Position numbers and translations under genes: made by a program
Notes under the pieces: generated by a model
Told to the model about the DNA's origin: nothing
Seen by the model: only the letters and a program-made list of their open reading frames with translations
Database searches by the model: none
In this document: piece after piece, positions 26,462 through 35,712 of the stretch
Layout: each line of letters starts with the position of its first letter
Position numbering within the stretch: the first letter of the stretch is position 1
DNA from: CAJCJE01 sp036494465
GTDB lineage: Bacteria > Actinomycetota > Actinomycetes > Mycobacteriales > Pseudonocardiaceae
Assembly (NCBI GenBank): GCA_036494465.1
Contig: DASXOJ010000010.1
Location: forward strand, 1 to 64,000
Direction: 5' to 3'
Length of the DNA stretch: 64,000 nt

Positions 26462-29400
26462 CTACGCCTGGCTGACCGGATACGCCTGCAACTCGTAGAT
26501 GGAGTAACCGAACTGGGTCGCCCTGCTCACGCCCTGCATGCGCAGGTACTTGGCGCTGGTCGGCTGGTCGAGCCACACGGTCTCGGTGCCGCCGGGGCTG
26601 TTGGTGACGGTCGCGGCCGTCGTCCAGGTGCTGCCGTCGGTGGAGGTCTGGATCTGGTAGGCGGTGGCGTGCGCGGCTTCCCACTGCACCACGACCTTGC
26701 CGATCGTCTGCGGGTTGGCGAACGCCACTTGCAGCCATTCGCCGTCGGTGTAGCCGGAGGACCAGCGGGTGGTCGCGTCGCCGTCGATGGCGTGATCCGG
26801 CGTGAACTGCGGCAGGCTCTCCTCCACGCTGGACGCGGTCGCGGTCGTGCCATCGCCGGCGAGGGCCACGTTCGTCGTGCTCACCACCGGGTGCACGTGC
26901 ACGGTCAGCGTGGTCGTCACCGGGGCGCCGCCGGGCGCGCGGAAGGTGATGGGGATCTGGTAGGTGCCGACCTTGCTGCCGCGCACGGTCAACGGGTCGG
27001 TCAGTTGCGCGCCCCTGGGCAGGACGAGCGCGCCCGTTGTCGGGTGGACCGGGTTGGTCGCGGTGAGCAGGCCGGGGACGTCGCGGGGTTCGGTCGCGGT
27101 CAGGTAGGCGTTGACCGTGGCGCTCGCGCCGGACTGCACGTCGACGCTGGGCGTGGCCAGGGTGAGGGTCGCGGTGGGCAGGTCCGCGTACCAGGGCACC
27201 ACCTCGGCGATGCTCGGCGCGGCACCACCTGGGGTCCACTGCAGACGGATGGTGTCGATGGTCTGGTTGTTCGCAGGGAGGTCGGTGTAGCCGGGGCGGA
27301 GGGTGCCGATGGTCTGCCAGCCGTTGGTGCCGTGCACGGAGACCGTCGCGGCGCCGGTGCCGAGCACGAGCACGCGTTGCACCGGGCGCGCCTTCGGCAA
27401 CGCGACCTGGAGGGCGTCACCCGGGGCAGGCGCATTGGCGGCGACGTAACTGGTGTCCGCGGAGGCGTCGGCGGCTGCGGCGAGGCTGGCACCGCTGGCG
27501 GGAGCGGGGGTGCCGGTCACGGTCAGCGCGGTGCTGTCCGGGCTGGTCACCGTGAACTCGCGGACCACCACCCAGTTCGTCTGGGCCTGCGTGTCGCGGA
27601 ACCGGACGAAGCGCGCCTGGGCGACGGAGGGTAAGTCGGCTTCGATGTCGGTGGTGTTGTCGTAGCTGCCGACCGTGGTCCAGTTCTGGTTGTCCGCCGA
27701 GTATTCGAGCACGCCCGAGTGGATGTAGTCATCCGGGCTGGTCGGCTTGGACATGTGCAGCGCGATGTGCGAGATCGGTTCCACCGAGCCGAGATCCACG
27801 CCGACGTAGTCGCCCGGATTCGGCGCGGCCGAGCTCCAGAAGAAGGTCGAGTCGTCGCCGTCGACCATCTTGTCCGGTGTGTTCGTCTGGTATGGAGACA
27901 TCGACGTGATCGCGCTGATATGCCTGCCTGCGAGGCTCAGCCAGCGGTCGTTCTCGGTGAGCGCGTCGTCGATGAACTTGTCGAGCACGCCGTCGCCGAC
28001 GGTCACGTTGACTGTGCCGTTCAGGCCGACGTAGGTGTAGCTGCCTGCCTTGGCCAGCAACGCCTTGGCCTGCGCCCGGTCGCCGGCTGCTGCCGCGCCG
28101 TTGCCCGCTCGTTCGTCGACGAGCATCTTCAGTGCGGCCCGCGCGGCCTGGCCCCAGTCGCCCGCCGAACTCAGCCAGGGCTGTGCCTCGGTGGCGAACT
28201 CGGTGGCGCTGGGCAGTTTCGTGCTCAGCACGGACGGAATGTTCTGGATGATGTTCAGGTAGCCGTCGAGCTGGCGCGCCGCCAGCGGGTTGCCGGACTC
28301 CCAGGCGGACCAGAACGAGGTGATCTTCTTGGCCAGGACCGGTGCCTGGACCGGGTCGATGTCCGAGTAGTACTCCAGGTCGGCGAACGCGTCGAAACTC
28401 GCCTGGGTCTGCGGATCGGGCCCGGCGAACTCACGCAGGCTCGCCTGCCAGGACGCGGTCGCGTTGTACGCGGTGTCGTTCCAGGTGAAGTCGGCGACGT
28501 TGAACAGGGCGATCTTGGACGCGTCCGGTTGGATCATCGGATTGGCGGTGATGCCGACCAGCGAACCGGCCAAGCCGGGGCTGCGGCCGACATACGGGCC
28601 GAGCAGCAGCCGGTTCGTCACGTAGTCGTTGACCGGGTAGTTGTCCCAGGCCAGGATGTCGTGCCCGTAGACGGCCTTGGCTGCCGCCGCCTGCGCTGTC
28701 GTGATGACCGGTGCGATCACGCCGACGCCGGTCCACTCCACCACGACCGCCGGATCCAGCTGTGCCTTGATGGTGTTCTTGTACGGACTCGCGGCCACGT
28801 CCGAGTACTCGGTCGGCACCATCTCCAAGCGCGCCGCGCCAGCGTGCGTTGCGACGAAGTCCTTTTGCACTGCGTTGAGCAGGTAGGACTGGGCAGCGCC
28901 CGCCGCCGCGCCGCCGGTGCCGAACCTGGTCGCGTCGGCGGCGCAGTTCCAGGTGGTGTAGCTGATGTCGTCGAGCGGGATGGCGAAGCTGCGCACGCCG
29001 ATGTCCCACAGCGACTGGAACTTCGCCACCAGGGCCTGCTCGTCCGGCGCCGAGCTGTAGCAGACCGACAGGCCGGGCGACAGCGCGTAGGTGAACGTGA
29101 CGTGGTTGGCGTTCGCGCCGTCGACCAGGGCCTTGAGCGCGGCGAGCTGGTCGGCCGGGTACGGGTCGCGCCACTGGTCGCGCAGGTATGGGTCGTTCTT
29201 GGGCGAGTAGACGTAGGTGTCCATCTTGTGCGCGCCGTAGAAGGCGAACTGGTCCAGGCGCTGCGCGTCGGACCAGGGATTGCCGTAGAAGCCTTCGATG
29301 ACGCCCCGGATCGGCAGCGCCGGCCAGTCGCGTACGCGTACGCCCGGCACGGATCGGTTGACGACGAGTTGGCGCAGCGTCTGCGCGGCGTAGTAGGTGC

Positions 29401-29869
29401 CGGTCGCGTCGTGGCCGTCCAGCACGATCACCGGTCGGCCGTTCGCGGTGCCGTCCGCGAGCACGTAACCCTCGGCGGCCAGGGCCGTCGCATCAGCGAC
29501 ACCGAGCGCGGTCAGCGCCGGTCCGGCGGGTGGATCTTCGTCGGCGCCACCGACGAAGACCGCGGTCTCGCCGGGGCGCAGCGACTTCGGGTCGGTGACC
29601 TGATCGATCGTGTGCACGCCCGCTGCGGACAGGACCGTGCGCACCTCGGTGATCGCGTCCGGGTCGCTGCCCGAGCCGGTGACCAGGCCGACCGCGTTGC
29701 CCAGCGGCACGCTCGATCCGTGCGGGGTCATCGACTGTGGCACCGGATAGACGGCTGGCAGGCTTGCTTGGGGTGGAGTGTCGGGTTGTGTCGCATGTGC
29801 CGGTAAAGTCGCTGTTGTCGCCGCGGCCGCCAGTGCGACCAGCAGCGTGCCCAACCTGCGCTTGTGCAT
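26462..29869 (-). CDS. Secreted beta-N-acetylglucosaminidase (GH84) with discoidin-type binding domains
   Basis: This 1135-residue protein starts at the ATG at 29869 after GGAGG. It has a signal peptide (cleavage near PAHA at residue 26), an N-terminal GH20b-like domain (about 35-180) and a GH84 barrel opening RGVIEGFYGNPWSDAQRLDQF. The catalytic Asp pair is at residues 300-301 in AIPLDDISY. C-terminal galactose-binding-like F5/8-type modules follow: one around FFWSSAAPNPGDYVGVDLGS and a second at the end (TTRWSSGYTDGEWLQVAF). It should release terminal GlcNAc from polymers or glycoproteins outside the cell. A dre-like site overlaps its promoter, pointing to control by GlcNAc. Confidence 0.93.
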   Translation of the reverse strand: MHKRRLGTLLVALAAAATTATLPAHATQPDTPPQASLPAVYPVPQSMTPHGSSVPLGNAVGLVTGSGSDPDAITEVRTVLSAAGVHTIDQVTDPKSLRPGETAVFVGGADEDPPAGPALTALGVADATALAAEGYVLADGTANGRPVIVLDGHDATGTYYAAQTLRQLVVNRSVPGVRVRDWPALPIRGVIEGFYGNPWSDAQRLDQFAFYGAHKMDTYVYSPKNDPYLRDQWRDPYPADQLAALKALVDGANANHVTFTYALSPGLSVCYSSAPDEQALVAKFQSLWDIGVRSFAIPLDDISYTTWNCAADATRFGTGGAAAGAAQSYLLNAVQKDFVATHAGAARLEMVPTEYSDVAASPYKNTIKAQLDPAVVVEWTGVGVIAPVITTAQAAAAKAVYGHDILAWDNYPVNDYVTNRLLLGPYVGRSPGLAGSLVGITANPMIQPDASKIALFNVADFTWNDTAYNATASWQASLREFAGPDPQTQASFDAFADLEYYSDIDPVQAPVLAKKITSFWSAWESGNPLAARQLDGYLNIIQNIPSVLSTKLPSATEFATEAQPWLSSAGDWGQAARAALKMLVDERAGNGAAAAGDRAQAKALLAKAGSYTYVGLNGTVNVTVGDGVLDKFIDDALTENDRWLSLAGRHISAITSMSPYQTNTPDKMVDGDDSTFFWSSAAPNPGDYVGVDLGSVEPISHIALHMSKPTSPDDYIHSGVLEYSADNQNWTTVGSYDNTTDIEADLPSVAQARFVRFRDTQAQTNWVVVREFTVTSPDSTALTVTGTPAPASGASLAAAADASADTSYVAANAPAPGDALQVALPKARPVQRVLVLGTGAATVSVHGTNGWQTIGTLRPGYTDLPANNQTIDTIRLQWTPGGAAPSIAEVVPWYADLPTATLTLATPSVDVQSGASATVNAYLTATEPRDVPGLLTATNPVHPTTGALVLPRGAQLTDPLTVRGSKVGTYQIPITFRAPGGAPVTTTLTVHVHPVVSTTNVALAGDGTTATASSVEESLPQFTPDHAIDGDATTRWSSGYTDGEWLQVAFANPQTIGKVVVQWEAAHATAYQIQTSTDGSTWTTAATVTNSPGGTETVWLDQPTSAKYLRMQGVSRATQFGYSIYELQAYPVSQA

Positions 29870-29908
29870 GCGTTCCTCCACGCCGAGCCGAAGCCAGCAA
29901 GCTGGCAA

Positions 29909-29941
29909 TGGAGTAGACCACTCTGCTCGAATGTTCGTCAA
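29909..29941 (-). promoter_or_regulatory. GH84 promoter with overlapping dre-like operator
   Basis: On the minus strand TTGACG (29936-29941) and TCTACT (29912-29917) are 18 bases apart, a fair -35/-10 pair. The -10 box is inside TGGTCTACTCCA (29909-29920), a 10/12 match to the dre core, so a bound repressor would block the polymerase. Confidence 0.55.
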
Positions 29942-30078
29942 CGTGTTCGATTCAGTTTCGAACTGGGTGGAATCGAGCAGTTGAACGCAGTTTGCCCGTG
30001 GTCCGGTGGGCGGGGTGGTCGCTGTGATTCGCGCAGGTTTCGTGCAGGCGAGATCGGCGAGGCCGTAACGTAGCGAGC

Positions 30079-31377
30079 GTGAGTCCTGATACGCCGTTGA
30101 TCATCAGCTTGCGCGCTGCGGTCGCGGCAACTCCCGATGATGTGCCCCTCCGGTTGCACCTCGCCGAACTGTTGCTGGACAACGATTCGACCGACGACGC
30201 GATCGCGCACATCGCGGCAGCGCTCCAGCGTTCTCCCGGCTCGACCGACGCCCGCGCGCTGATGGCCCGCGCGGTCGGCGCCCCGGCCGCTCCGGTCACC
30301 CCCGCGACGCCGGAACCGGTGGTCTCGGCTCCGCCTGCGCAGGAGGCTCAGCCAACCCAGGAGGCTCAGCCAGCACAGGAGGCTCAGCCAACCCAGGAGG
30401 CCTCGCCGTTCGACTGGGCCAGCGCGGAACGCGAACTGTCCGACGTCGTACCGCCCCGGTTCGTCGACGACGAGGCCGAGGACCCCGGCGATCAACCCGC
30501 CTTCGACCTCGAGTCAAGCGCCGTGCGGCTGGCCGACGTCGCGGGCATGGTCGAGGTGAAGAAGCGGTTGCAGGCCGCGTTCCTGGCCCCGATGAACAAC
30601 CCGGAGCTGCGCAAGCTCTACGGCAAGAGCCTGCGCGGCGGCCTGCTGCTCTACGGCCCGCCCGGCTGCGGCAAGACGTTCATCGCCCGCGCGATCGCGG
30701 GGGAGCTGGGCGCCCAGTTCATCGCGATCGGCCTCAACGACGTGCTGGACATGTGGATCGGCAGCTCCGAGCGCAACCTGCACGAAGTCTTCTCGACCGC
30801 GCGCAAGGCGAGTCCGTGCGTGATCTTCCTGGACGAGATCGACGCGCTTGGCCACAAACGCAGCCAGCTGCGCAACAGCGCGATGCGTGGCGCGGTCAAC
30901 CAGCTGCTCACCGAGCTCGACGGCGTGCGCGAGTCCAACGACGGCGTTTTCGTGCTCGCCGCCACCAACCATCCGTGGGACGTGGACGGCGCGCTGCGGC
31001 GGCCCGGCCGGTTCGACCGGACGCTGCTGGTGCTGCCGCCGGACACGCCCGCCCGCGAAGGCGTGCTCCGCTACCACCTGCACGAGCGGCCGGTCGCGGG
31101 CATCGACATCAAGGCGCTGGCCAAGCGCACGCACGGCTACTCGGGCGCGGACCTCGCGCACATCTGCGAGACGGCGGCCGAGCGCGCGCTGCTCGACTCG
31201 GTGTCCACCGGTAAGCCCAGGATGATCGAGATGCGCGACATGGTGGCCGCGCTGGAGGAGATCAAGCCGTCGATCGGCAGCTGGCTGAACACCGCGCGCA
31301 ACGTCGTCGAGTTCAGCAACGTCGACGGCACCTATGACGACCTGCGCAAGTACCTCAAGCAGGAACGCCTGTTGTGA
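30079..31377 (+). CDS. AAA ATPase with N-terminal TPR-like region
   Basis: This 432-residue protein starts with GTG. Residues 1-65 form a TPR-like helical pair (LRLHLAELLLDNDSTDDAIAHIAAAL), followed by a Pro/Gln/Glu linker with six-residue repeats. The AAA module then shows Walker A GPPGCGKT, Walker B CVIFLDEIDALG, sensor AATNHPWDVDGALRRPGRFDR and the helical lid (THGYSGADLAHICETAAERAL). The module resembles the Cdc48/proteasomal ATPase type but lacks protease or second AAA domains. It overlaps the next TPR gene by four bases, so the pair probably works together, perhaps in remodelling a membrane or cell-envelope complex. Confidence 0.92.
   Translation: MSPDTPLIISLRAAVAATPDDVPLRLHLAELLLDNDSTDDAIAHIAAALQRSPGSTDARALMARAVGAPAAPVTPATPEPVVSAPPAQEAQPTQEAQPAQEAQPTQEASPFDWASAERELSDVVPPRFVDDEAEDPGDQPAFDLESSAVRLADVAGMVEVKKRLQAAFLAPMNNPELRKLYGKSLRGGLLLYGPPGCGKTFIARAIAGELGAQFIAIGLNDVLDMWIGSSERNLHEVFSTARKASPCVIFLDEIDALGHKRSQLRNSAMRGAVNQLLTELDGVRESNDGVFVLAATNHPWDVDGALRRPGRFDRTLLVLPPDTPAREGVLRYHLHERPVAGIDIKALAKRTHGYSGADLAHICETAAERALLDSVSTGKPRMIEMRDMVAALEEIKPSIGSWLNTARNVVEFSNVDGTYDDLRKYLKQERLL
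30340..30405 (+). repeat. In-frame 18-base tandem repeat
   Basis: Three near-identical 18-base units (starting 30340, 30358, 30376) plus a partial fourth encode QEAQP-type hexapeptides in the linker of the AAA protein. Such repeats change copy number easily and act as flexible spacer. Confidence 0.85.
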
Positions 31378-32420
31378 CGGGGACCGAGACCGCGCTGACC
31401 CAGGCGCGGCACCTGTTGCAGGTCAACCGGCCAGACGACGCGATCAGGCTGCTCACCGCGCACCTGGGCGACTCCCCGCAGGACGCGCCTGCGCTGACCC
31501 TGCTCGCCTGGGCGAACCTCCAGCTCAACCGGGGCGAGGAGGCGTTGCGCGCCAGCGAGGAAGCGCTTGCCGTGGCGCCCGGTGATCCGGCCACCTGGCA
31601 GCATCGCAGCATGGCGTTTCGCCAACTCGGCAGGCACGAGGAGGCGGCGGCCTCCGCCGACGAGTTCGTCCGGCTCGCGCCGCACCTGTGGGCCAGCCAC
31701 TACACGCTCGGCCTGATCCTGCGCGGCGTGCCGGGCAGGCGCAAGGAAGTCGCGCAGTGCGCCCACCGCGCGTTGCAGCTGGCGCCCGACAGCGCCGATC
31801 CGCACGTGCTGATGGGCCTCGCCTACAGCGACCGGCAGGACTACGAGACGGCGGCGGCCTGCTACCGCAAGGCGCTGGCGATCGATCCGCAACACGCGTT
31901 CGCCACCTCCAACCTGTCCGGGCTGGACCTGCGCAAGGGCCGCTTCGCCAAGGCGATGCGGGGTTTCCGCGCCGCGGCCGCGGCGAACCCGCAGGAGGAG
32001 TTGTTCCACCGCAACATCGTCGCCACCGCGCTCAGCTCGCTGGTGAAGTACGGGCTGATGATCGCGGTGCTGACCGGGTTCGCCGCGTTCGTCACCTCGG
32101 GTGCCGTCGGCGACAACGACTGGGTGCCGCGCGTCGTCGTGCTCGGCGTCGTGCTGCTCGCGTGGTGCGTCCTGCTGACGCTGAAACTGCGTCCGCTCTC
32201 TCGTCACCTGCGCGGCAAACTCCGCACCGCGTTCCGGGAAATGTTGCGCACGAAGAGGTTCCGCCGGATCTTCGCCGGTTTCCTGCTCCACCAGGCGTGC
32301 GCCGTGGTGGTGCTGTTCTATCCGGCGGACGGTTCCGTCCTGCCCGAACTGCTGACAACGGCAGCCATGGTCGTGCTGCTCAGCGCGTTGGCGACCGGAC
32401 GGAACCGCGTCTCCACCTAG
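31374..32420 (+). CDS. TPR protein with C-terminal membrane helices
   Basis: This 348-residue protein begins at GTG 31374, overlapping the AAA gene (GTGA). Residues 1-205 are about six tetratricopeptide repeats (for example AIRLLTAHLGDSPQDAPALTLLAWANLQL and EEALRASEEALAVAPGDPATW). The rest holds four hydrophobic segments, in two pairs (YGLMIAVLTGFAAFVTSGAVG and VVVLGVVLLAWCVLLTL; then FLLHQACAVVVLFYPAD and AAMVVLLSALATG). It would anchor the soluble AAA partner at the membrane. Function unknown. Confidence 0.85.
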   Translation: MTGTETALTQARHLLQVNRPDDAIRLLTAHLGDSPQDAPALTLLAWANLQLNRGEEALRASEEALAVAPGDPATWQHRSMAFRQLGRHEEAAASADEFVRLAPHLWASHYTLGLILRGVPGRRKEVAQCAHRALQLAPDSADPHVLMGLAYSDRQDYETAAACYRKALAIDPQHAFATSNLSGLDLRKGRFAKAMRGFRAAAAANPQEELFHRNIVATALSSLVKYGLMIAVLTGFAAFVTSGAVGDNDWVPRVVVLGVVLLAWCVLLTLKLRPLSRHLRGKLRTAFREMLRTKRFRRIFAGFLLHQACAVVVLFYPADGSVLPELLTTAAMVVLLSALATGRNRVST

Positions 32421-33670
32421 AAGATCTCGACCGTGTCCGGCTCCTGGTCGCTGAGGAAGGCCACGGTCGCCTTGGCCACCGCGCCGTCGGTCAGCTCACG
32501 CACCCGCCCGGTCCGCGCCAGCGTGCTCAGCCGGATGCCGCCCAGGAAGATCGCGCCAAGGTCGAGGATGTCGGTGGCGATGTCCGGCACGTCGTCGGTG
32601 CGGGTCACCTGCGCGGTGCCCGCGGCGTCGACCGTCATCCGCCAGCGGCCCGCGTTCCACGGACAGAACTCGTCGGTCACCTCGAACACCACGTCCAACG
32701 ACGCGCTGTACCGGCGTGTCTGCAATGCGCGGTCCAGGTCGACGAGCCGGATCCAGAGCGCGGGACGCCGCAGCCACGTGGCGTCCTGCGGCTCGGCGAC
32801 CAGTTGCCGCAACGGGTCGTCGCTGCCGAACCGGCCACCGATGGTGCGCACCAGGTCCATGTCCAGCAGGTAGCGCCACAGCGATGCGTGCGCGGCGCCG
32901 GTGGTCGCGATGACCTCGACGACCTCCATGCGCCCTGCCGGGCCTCGGTCGTCCCGGCCGCCCTTCAACCGGTACAGCGCATAGCCCTCCGGATGCACGG
33001 CGAAGCGCAGTGCGGTCATGCCGTCGCGGTCATCCGCTTCGTCCAGGAGGTGCGCGTCCCAGTAGAGCGATTCCCGGCTGAGCTTGCCGACGTGGTTGGG
33101 CAGCGCCTTCGCGTAGATCTCCTCGATCAGCGGACGCGCCTCGTCCTTGGTCAGCTCCCGGACCGGGTCCGGGCTCAGCTGGACGCCAGGGCGAAATTCG
33201 GCGCCCTTGGTCAGCTCGAACAGGGTGTAATCGCTGGCCTCGCCGTAGCCGAACCGGCGGTAGATCCGGCTCTCCGACGCCCACAGCGCCGCGAAGGGCT
33301 CCGCGCCCTGCTCGTGCAGACCGTGCAACTGCTCGCGCATCATCCGGGTGAGAATGCCGCGCCGCCGGTGGTCGGACGCGACCGCGATCCGGCTGACCGC
33401 GCCGAACGGCGTCAGCGCACCGCCGGGCAGCGTCAGCGACAGGTTCAGGATGATGCCGCCGCCGACGAGCTGGGCCCCGTCGAAAGTGCCGATTGCCCGG
33501 CCCTGCGCCATCAGGGCACGGTTCAACTCAAGAACAGGACCGCTCCGTTGGTCGTGCAGGAAGGCCCTCGACAGCAGCCTGTCGTAGGTCTCGGTGTCAT
33601 CAACGGTCAACGCGCGCAACGTCAGGTCGGGAGTGTCCACCGACTCTTGATACGCCACCGGAGCCGTCAC
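32417..33670 (-). CDS. Eis-like GNAT family N-acetyltransferase
   Basis: About 417 residues with the tripartite Eis layout: an N-terminal GNAT domain with the acetyl-CoA loop VASDHRRRGILTRMM, a second GNAT-like domain and a C-terminal SCP2-like domain ending in a phenylalanine carboxylate (TVEIF), which serves in catalysis in Eis enzymes. Mycobacterial Eis acetylates aminoglycosides and polyamines, but members vary and the substrate here is open. GTG codons at 33670 or 33658 are the likely starts. The stop overlaps the convergent TPR gene by four bases. Confidence 0.88.
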   Translation of the reverse strand: MTAPVAYQESVDTPDLTLRALTVDDTETYDRLLSRAFLHDQRSGPVLELNRALMAQGRAIGTFDGAQLVGGGIILNLSLTLPGGALTPFGAVSRIAVASDHRRRGILTRMMREQLHGLHEQGAEPFAALWASESRIYRRFGYGEASDYTLFELTKGAEFRPGVQLSPDPVRELTKDEARPLIEEIYAKALPNHVGKLSRESLYWDAHLLDEADDRDGMTALRFAVHPEGYALYRLKGGRDDRGPAGRMEVVEVIATTGAAHASLWRYLLDMDLVRTIGGRFGSDDPLRQLVAEPQDATWLRRPALWIRLVDLDRALQTRRYSASLDVVFEVTDEFCPWNAGRWRMTVDAAGTAQVTRTDDVPDIATDILDLGAIFLGGIRLSTLARTGRVRELTDGAVAKATVAFLSDQEPDTVEIF

Positions 33671-33726
33671 GTGCCACGGATTAACCGGCCGCCGGACCGG
33701 AGCATCGCCCCGGTCCAGCGCGGTCG

Positions 33727-34017
33727 TCAGACCTGGTCGACGGTGACGCCCCGCCAGAACGCCACGTGGTCGCGGATGTTCGCGGCAGCGTCCTTGGGCG
33801 TCGGGTAGTACCAGGCGGCGTCCGGATTGGTCTCGCCGCCGACGGTCAGCGTGTAGTAGCTGGCCGTGCCCTTCCACGGGCACACCGAGTTGGTGTCGGT
33901 CTTGCTGAAGTATTCGGACTTGATGGAGCCGGCGGGGAAGTAGGCGTTGCCTTCGACCTCGACGATGTCATCGCTTTCGGCGACAACGACATTGTTCCAG
34001 CTCGCGCGGTAGGTCAC
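33727..34017 (-). CDS. DUF427 protein
   Basis: This complete 96-residue DUF427 domain has the family pattern NVVVAESDDIVEVEGNAYFP followed by SEYFSKTDTNSVCPWKGTASYYTL and a C-terminal ARDHVAFWRGV-like segment. The fold is a small beta barrel of unknown function. It is separated by about 55 bases from the Eis-like gene on the same strand. Confidence 0.88.
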   Translation of the reverse strand: MTYRASWNNVVVAESDDIVEVEGNAYFPAGSIKSEYFSKTDTNSVCPWKGTASYYTLTVGGETNPDAAWYYPTPKDAAANIRDHVAFWRGVTVDQV

Positions 34018-34340
34018 GGTGGATCTCCTCTCCTGGTAACCGGGTCAACTACGTGCGGACCGAGGTTGTTCCGAAGAGGCCCCAAAAGGGCGACACCCGC
34101 TGCGGCAGGCCGGGGGCGCCGGGGGAGGGGTGCTGCCAGCCTGCCGCAGGATAGCCGCCGAGCTCAGCGGTGCGATGCAGCGCTCGGGGCTGTTCGGGGG
34201 GTCGTGCGGTGATGACCATGCCAGTCGCCGCTGTCAGTTCGTTGACCGTTCACTGACGCCAGTCAGAGACTTCTTACGGGTGCATGACGAGACCGGCGCT
34301 GATCAGGGGATTCGTCCGGTCCGGCGTTAGCGTGAGCCGG
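34018..34340. other. Noncoding interval with one strong hairpin
   Basis: This 323-base gap holds no convincing gene: short open frames have unlike codon use. CTGCGGCAGGC (34100-34110) and GCCTGCCGCAG (34139-34149) form a perfect 11-base stem around a 28-base G-rich loop. It could belong to a leader or a small RNA, or be a terminator; I cannot match it to a known riboswitch. Confidence 0.4.
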
Positions 34341-35693
34341 GTGAGCGTGATCGACAAGAGCCCACCGGCCGACCGTGTCCGTACCGTGGCCAGTGGCCTG
34401 CGCGCAGATCTGCTCGTGGTCGCCGCGGTGGTCGTGTTCGTCGCGATCCTCGCCGTGCAGGGCTGGCACCTGCTGGACAAGGGCGACGACCTGTTCCTGT
34501 TCTGGCCGCCGCTGCTCGCCTGGTGGCGGCCGCACGTCGGGGTCGGCACCGTGCCCGCGATCGCGGTCGGCGCGCTCGCCGTCGTCTATGGCCCGCAACT
34601 GGCGGCGCGGATGCGGTGGCGCGGACTGCTGCTCACCGCATACGTCACCTCGGTCGGCTGGACACTGTTCCTCGCCATGGCCGAGGGATTCCAGACCGGC
34701 GTGGCCAGCAAGCTCACCAGCACCGACGAATACCTGCACGACATCCCCCGGGTGTCCGGCATCGCGGCCATGCTGCACGAGTTCACCGCGCGGATCGTGG
34801 ACGGCAAGGCCGATCAGTGGACGACGCACGTCGGCGCGCACCCGCCCGGTGCGTTCCTGATTTTCCTGGTGCTCAACAAGATCGGGCTCGGCGGCGGCGG
34901 AATCGCGGGCGTTTTCTGCATCCTGGCCGGGGCTTCCGCGTGTGTCGCGGTCGCGGTCACCCTGCGCGCGCTGGGCGCGGAGCGGATCGCCCGTTCGGCA
35001 CTGCCGTTCGGCGTGCTGATCCCGGGCGCGGTGTGGATCGGGGTGTCCGCGGACGGCATGTTCGCCGGAGTTCTGGCGTGGGGCGTCGCGTTGCTCGCGA
35101 TCGGCGCTACGCGTCGCGGTCCCGTTGCGGATATTGCTTCATTGGGCGCTGGTCTGCTGCTGGGCTACACGCTTTATCTGTCCTACGGGTTGGCGCTCGC
35201 GGGTTTGCTGCCGGTCGCCGTCATCGTGCTGACTCGCCGGCTGCGCCCGGCTTTGCTTGCCGTGCTTGGCGTTGCCGTCGTGGTGGGGGCGTTCGCGGCG
35301 AGTGGGTTCTGGTGGTTCACCGGGTTCAAGCTCACCTCGATCCTCTACGCGCACAGCATCGCCAAACACCGGCCCTACGAGTACTTCGTGTTCGCCGATC
35401 TGGCCGCGTTCGCGTTCACCATCGGCCCGGCCGCGTTCGCGGGATTGCGCAGGCTTGCGGTCAGGAGACCACCGGTGGTGCTGGCGTTGCTGGTCGGCGC
35501 GGCGGTTTTCGCGGTGCTCGCCGCTGATCTGTCCGGGATGAGCAAGGCCGAGGTGGAACGGATCTGGTTGCCGTTCGCGGTCTGGCTGATGCTGCCGTGC
35601 GCCTTGCTGAATCCGAAACACAGCCGTTGGTGGCTGGCCGGGCAGGCGGCGGTCACGTTGCTGGTCGACCACCTGATCATCACGCCATGGTGA
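34341..35693 (+). CDS. Polytopic membrane protein, glycosyltransferase-like (GT39/GT87 type)
   Basis: This protein of about 450 residues has at least eight to ten hydrophobic segments. It starts with LLVVAAVVVFVAILAVQGWHLL and has an extracytoplasmic loop containing EYLHDIPRVSG and an invariant-looking THVGAHPPGAF. That HPPG motif resembles the Asp/His-Pro-Pro motif of polyprenol-dependent mannosyl/arabinosyl transferases. I prefer the GTG at 34341 over an ATG at 34284 because the intervening codons include AGA, AGG and GTT, unusual here. It is not a confirmed glycosyltransferase. Confidence 0.65.
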   Translation: MSVIDKSPPADRVRTVASGLRADLLVVAAVVVFVAILAVQGWHLLDKGDDLFLFWPPLLAWWRPHVGVGTVPAIAVGALAVVYGPQLAARMRWRGLLLTAYVTSVGWTLFLAMAEGFQTGVASKLTSTDEYLHDIPRVSGIAAMLHEFTARIVDGKADQWTTHVGAHPPGAFLIFLVLNKIGLGGGGIAGVFCILAGASACVAVAVTLRALGAERIARSALPFGVLIPGAVWIGVSADGMFAGVLAWGVALLAIGATRRGPVADIASLGAGLLLGYTLYLSYGLALAGLLPVAVIVLTRRLRPALLAVLGVAVVVGAFAASGFWWFTGFKLTSILYAHSIAKHRPYEYFVFADLAAFAFTIGPAAFAGLRRLAVRRPPVVLALLVGAAVFAVLAADLSGMSKAEVERIWLPFAVWLMLPCALLNPKHSRWWLAGQAAVTLLVDHLIITPW

Positions 35694-35706
35694 CGATCAG
35701 GTGGTC
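35667..35706. terminator. Long hairpin between convergent membrane-protein and flotillin genes
   Basis: GACCACCTGATC (35667-35678) pairs perfectly with GATCAGGTGGTC (35695-35706). Extra pairs inside the loop extend the structure. It covers the last codons of the plus-strand gene. Confidence 0.75.
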
Positions 35707-35712
35707 GGTTGA

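Noticed and set aside
27719..29806. 695-codon plus-strand frame
   Set aside because: Antisense to the GH84 gene, with no recognisable motif and unlike codon pattern.
30340..30405. CRISPR-like direct repeats
   Set aside because: The repeats are abutting 18-base units in a coding linker with no spacers or cas genes.
34100..34149. Cyclic-di-AMP or other riboswitch
   Set aside because: Only one stem is convincing; the conserved loops of known classes are not present.
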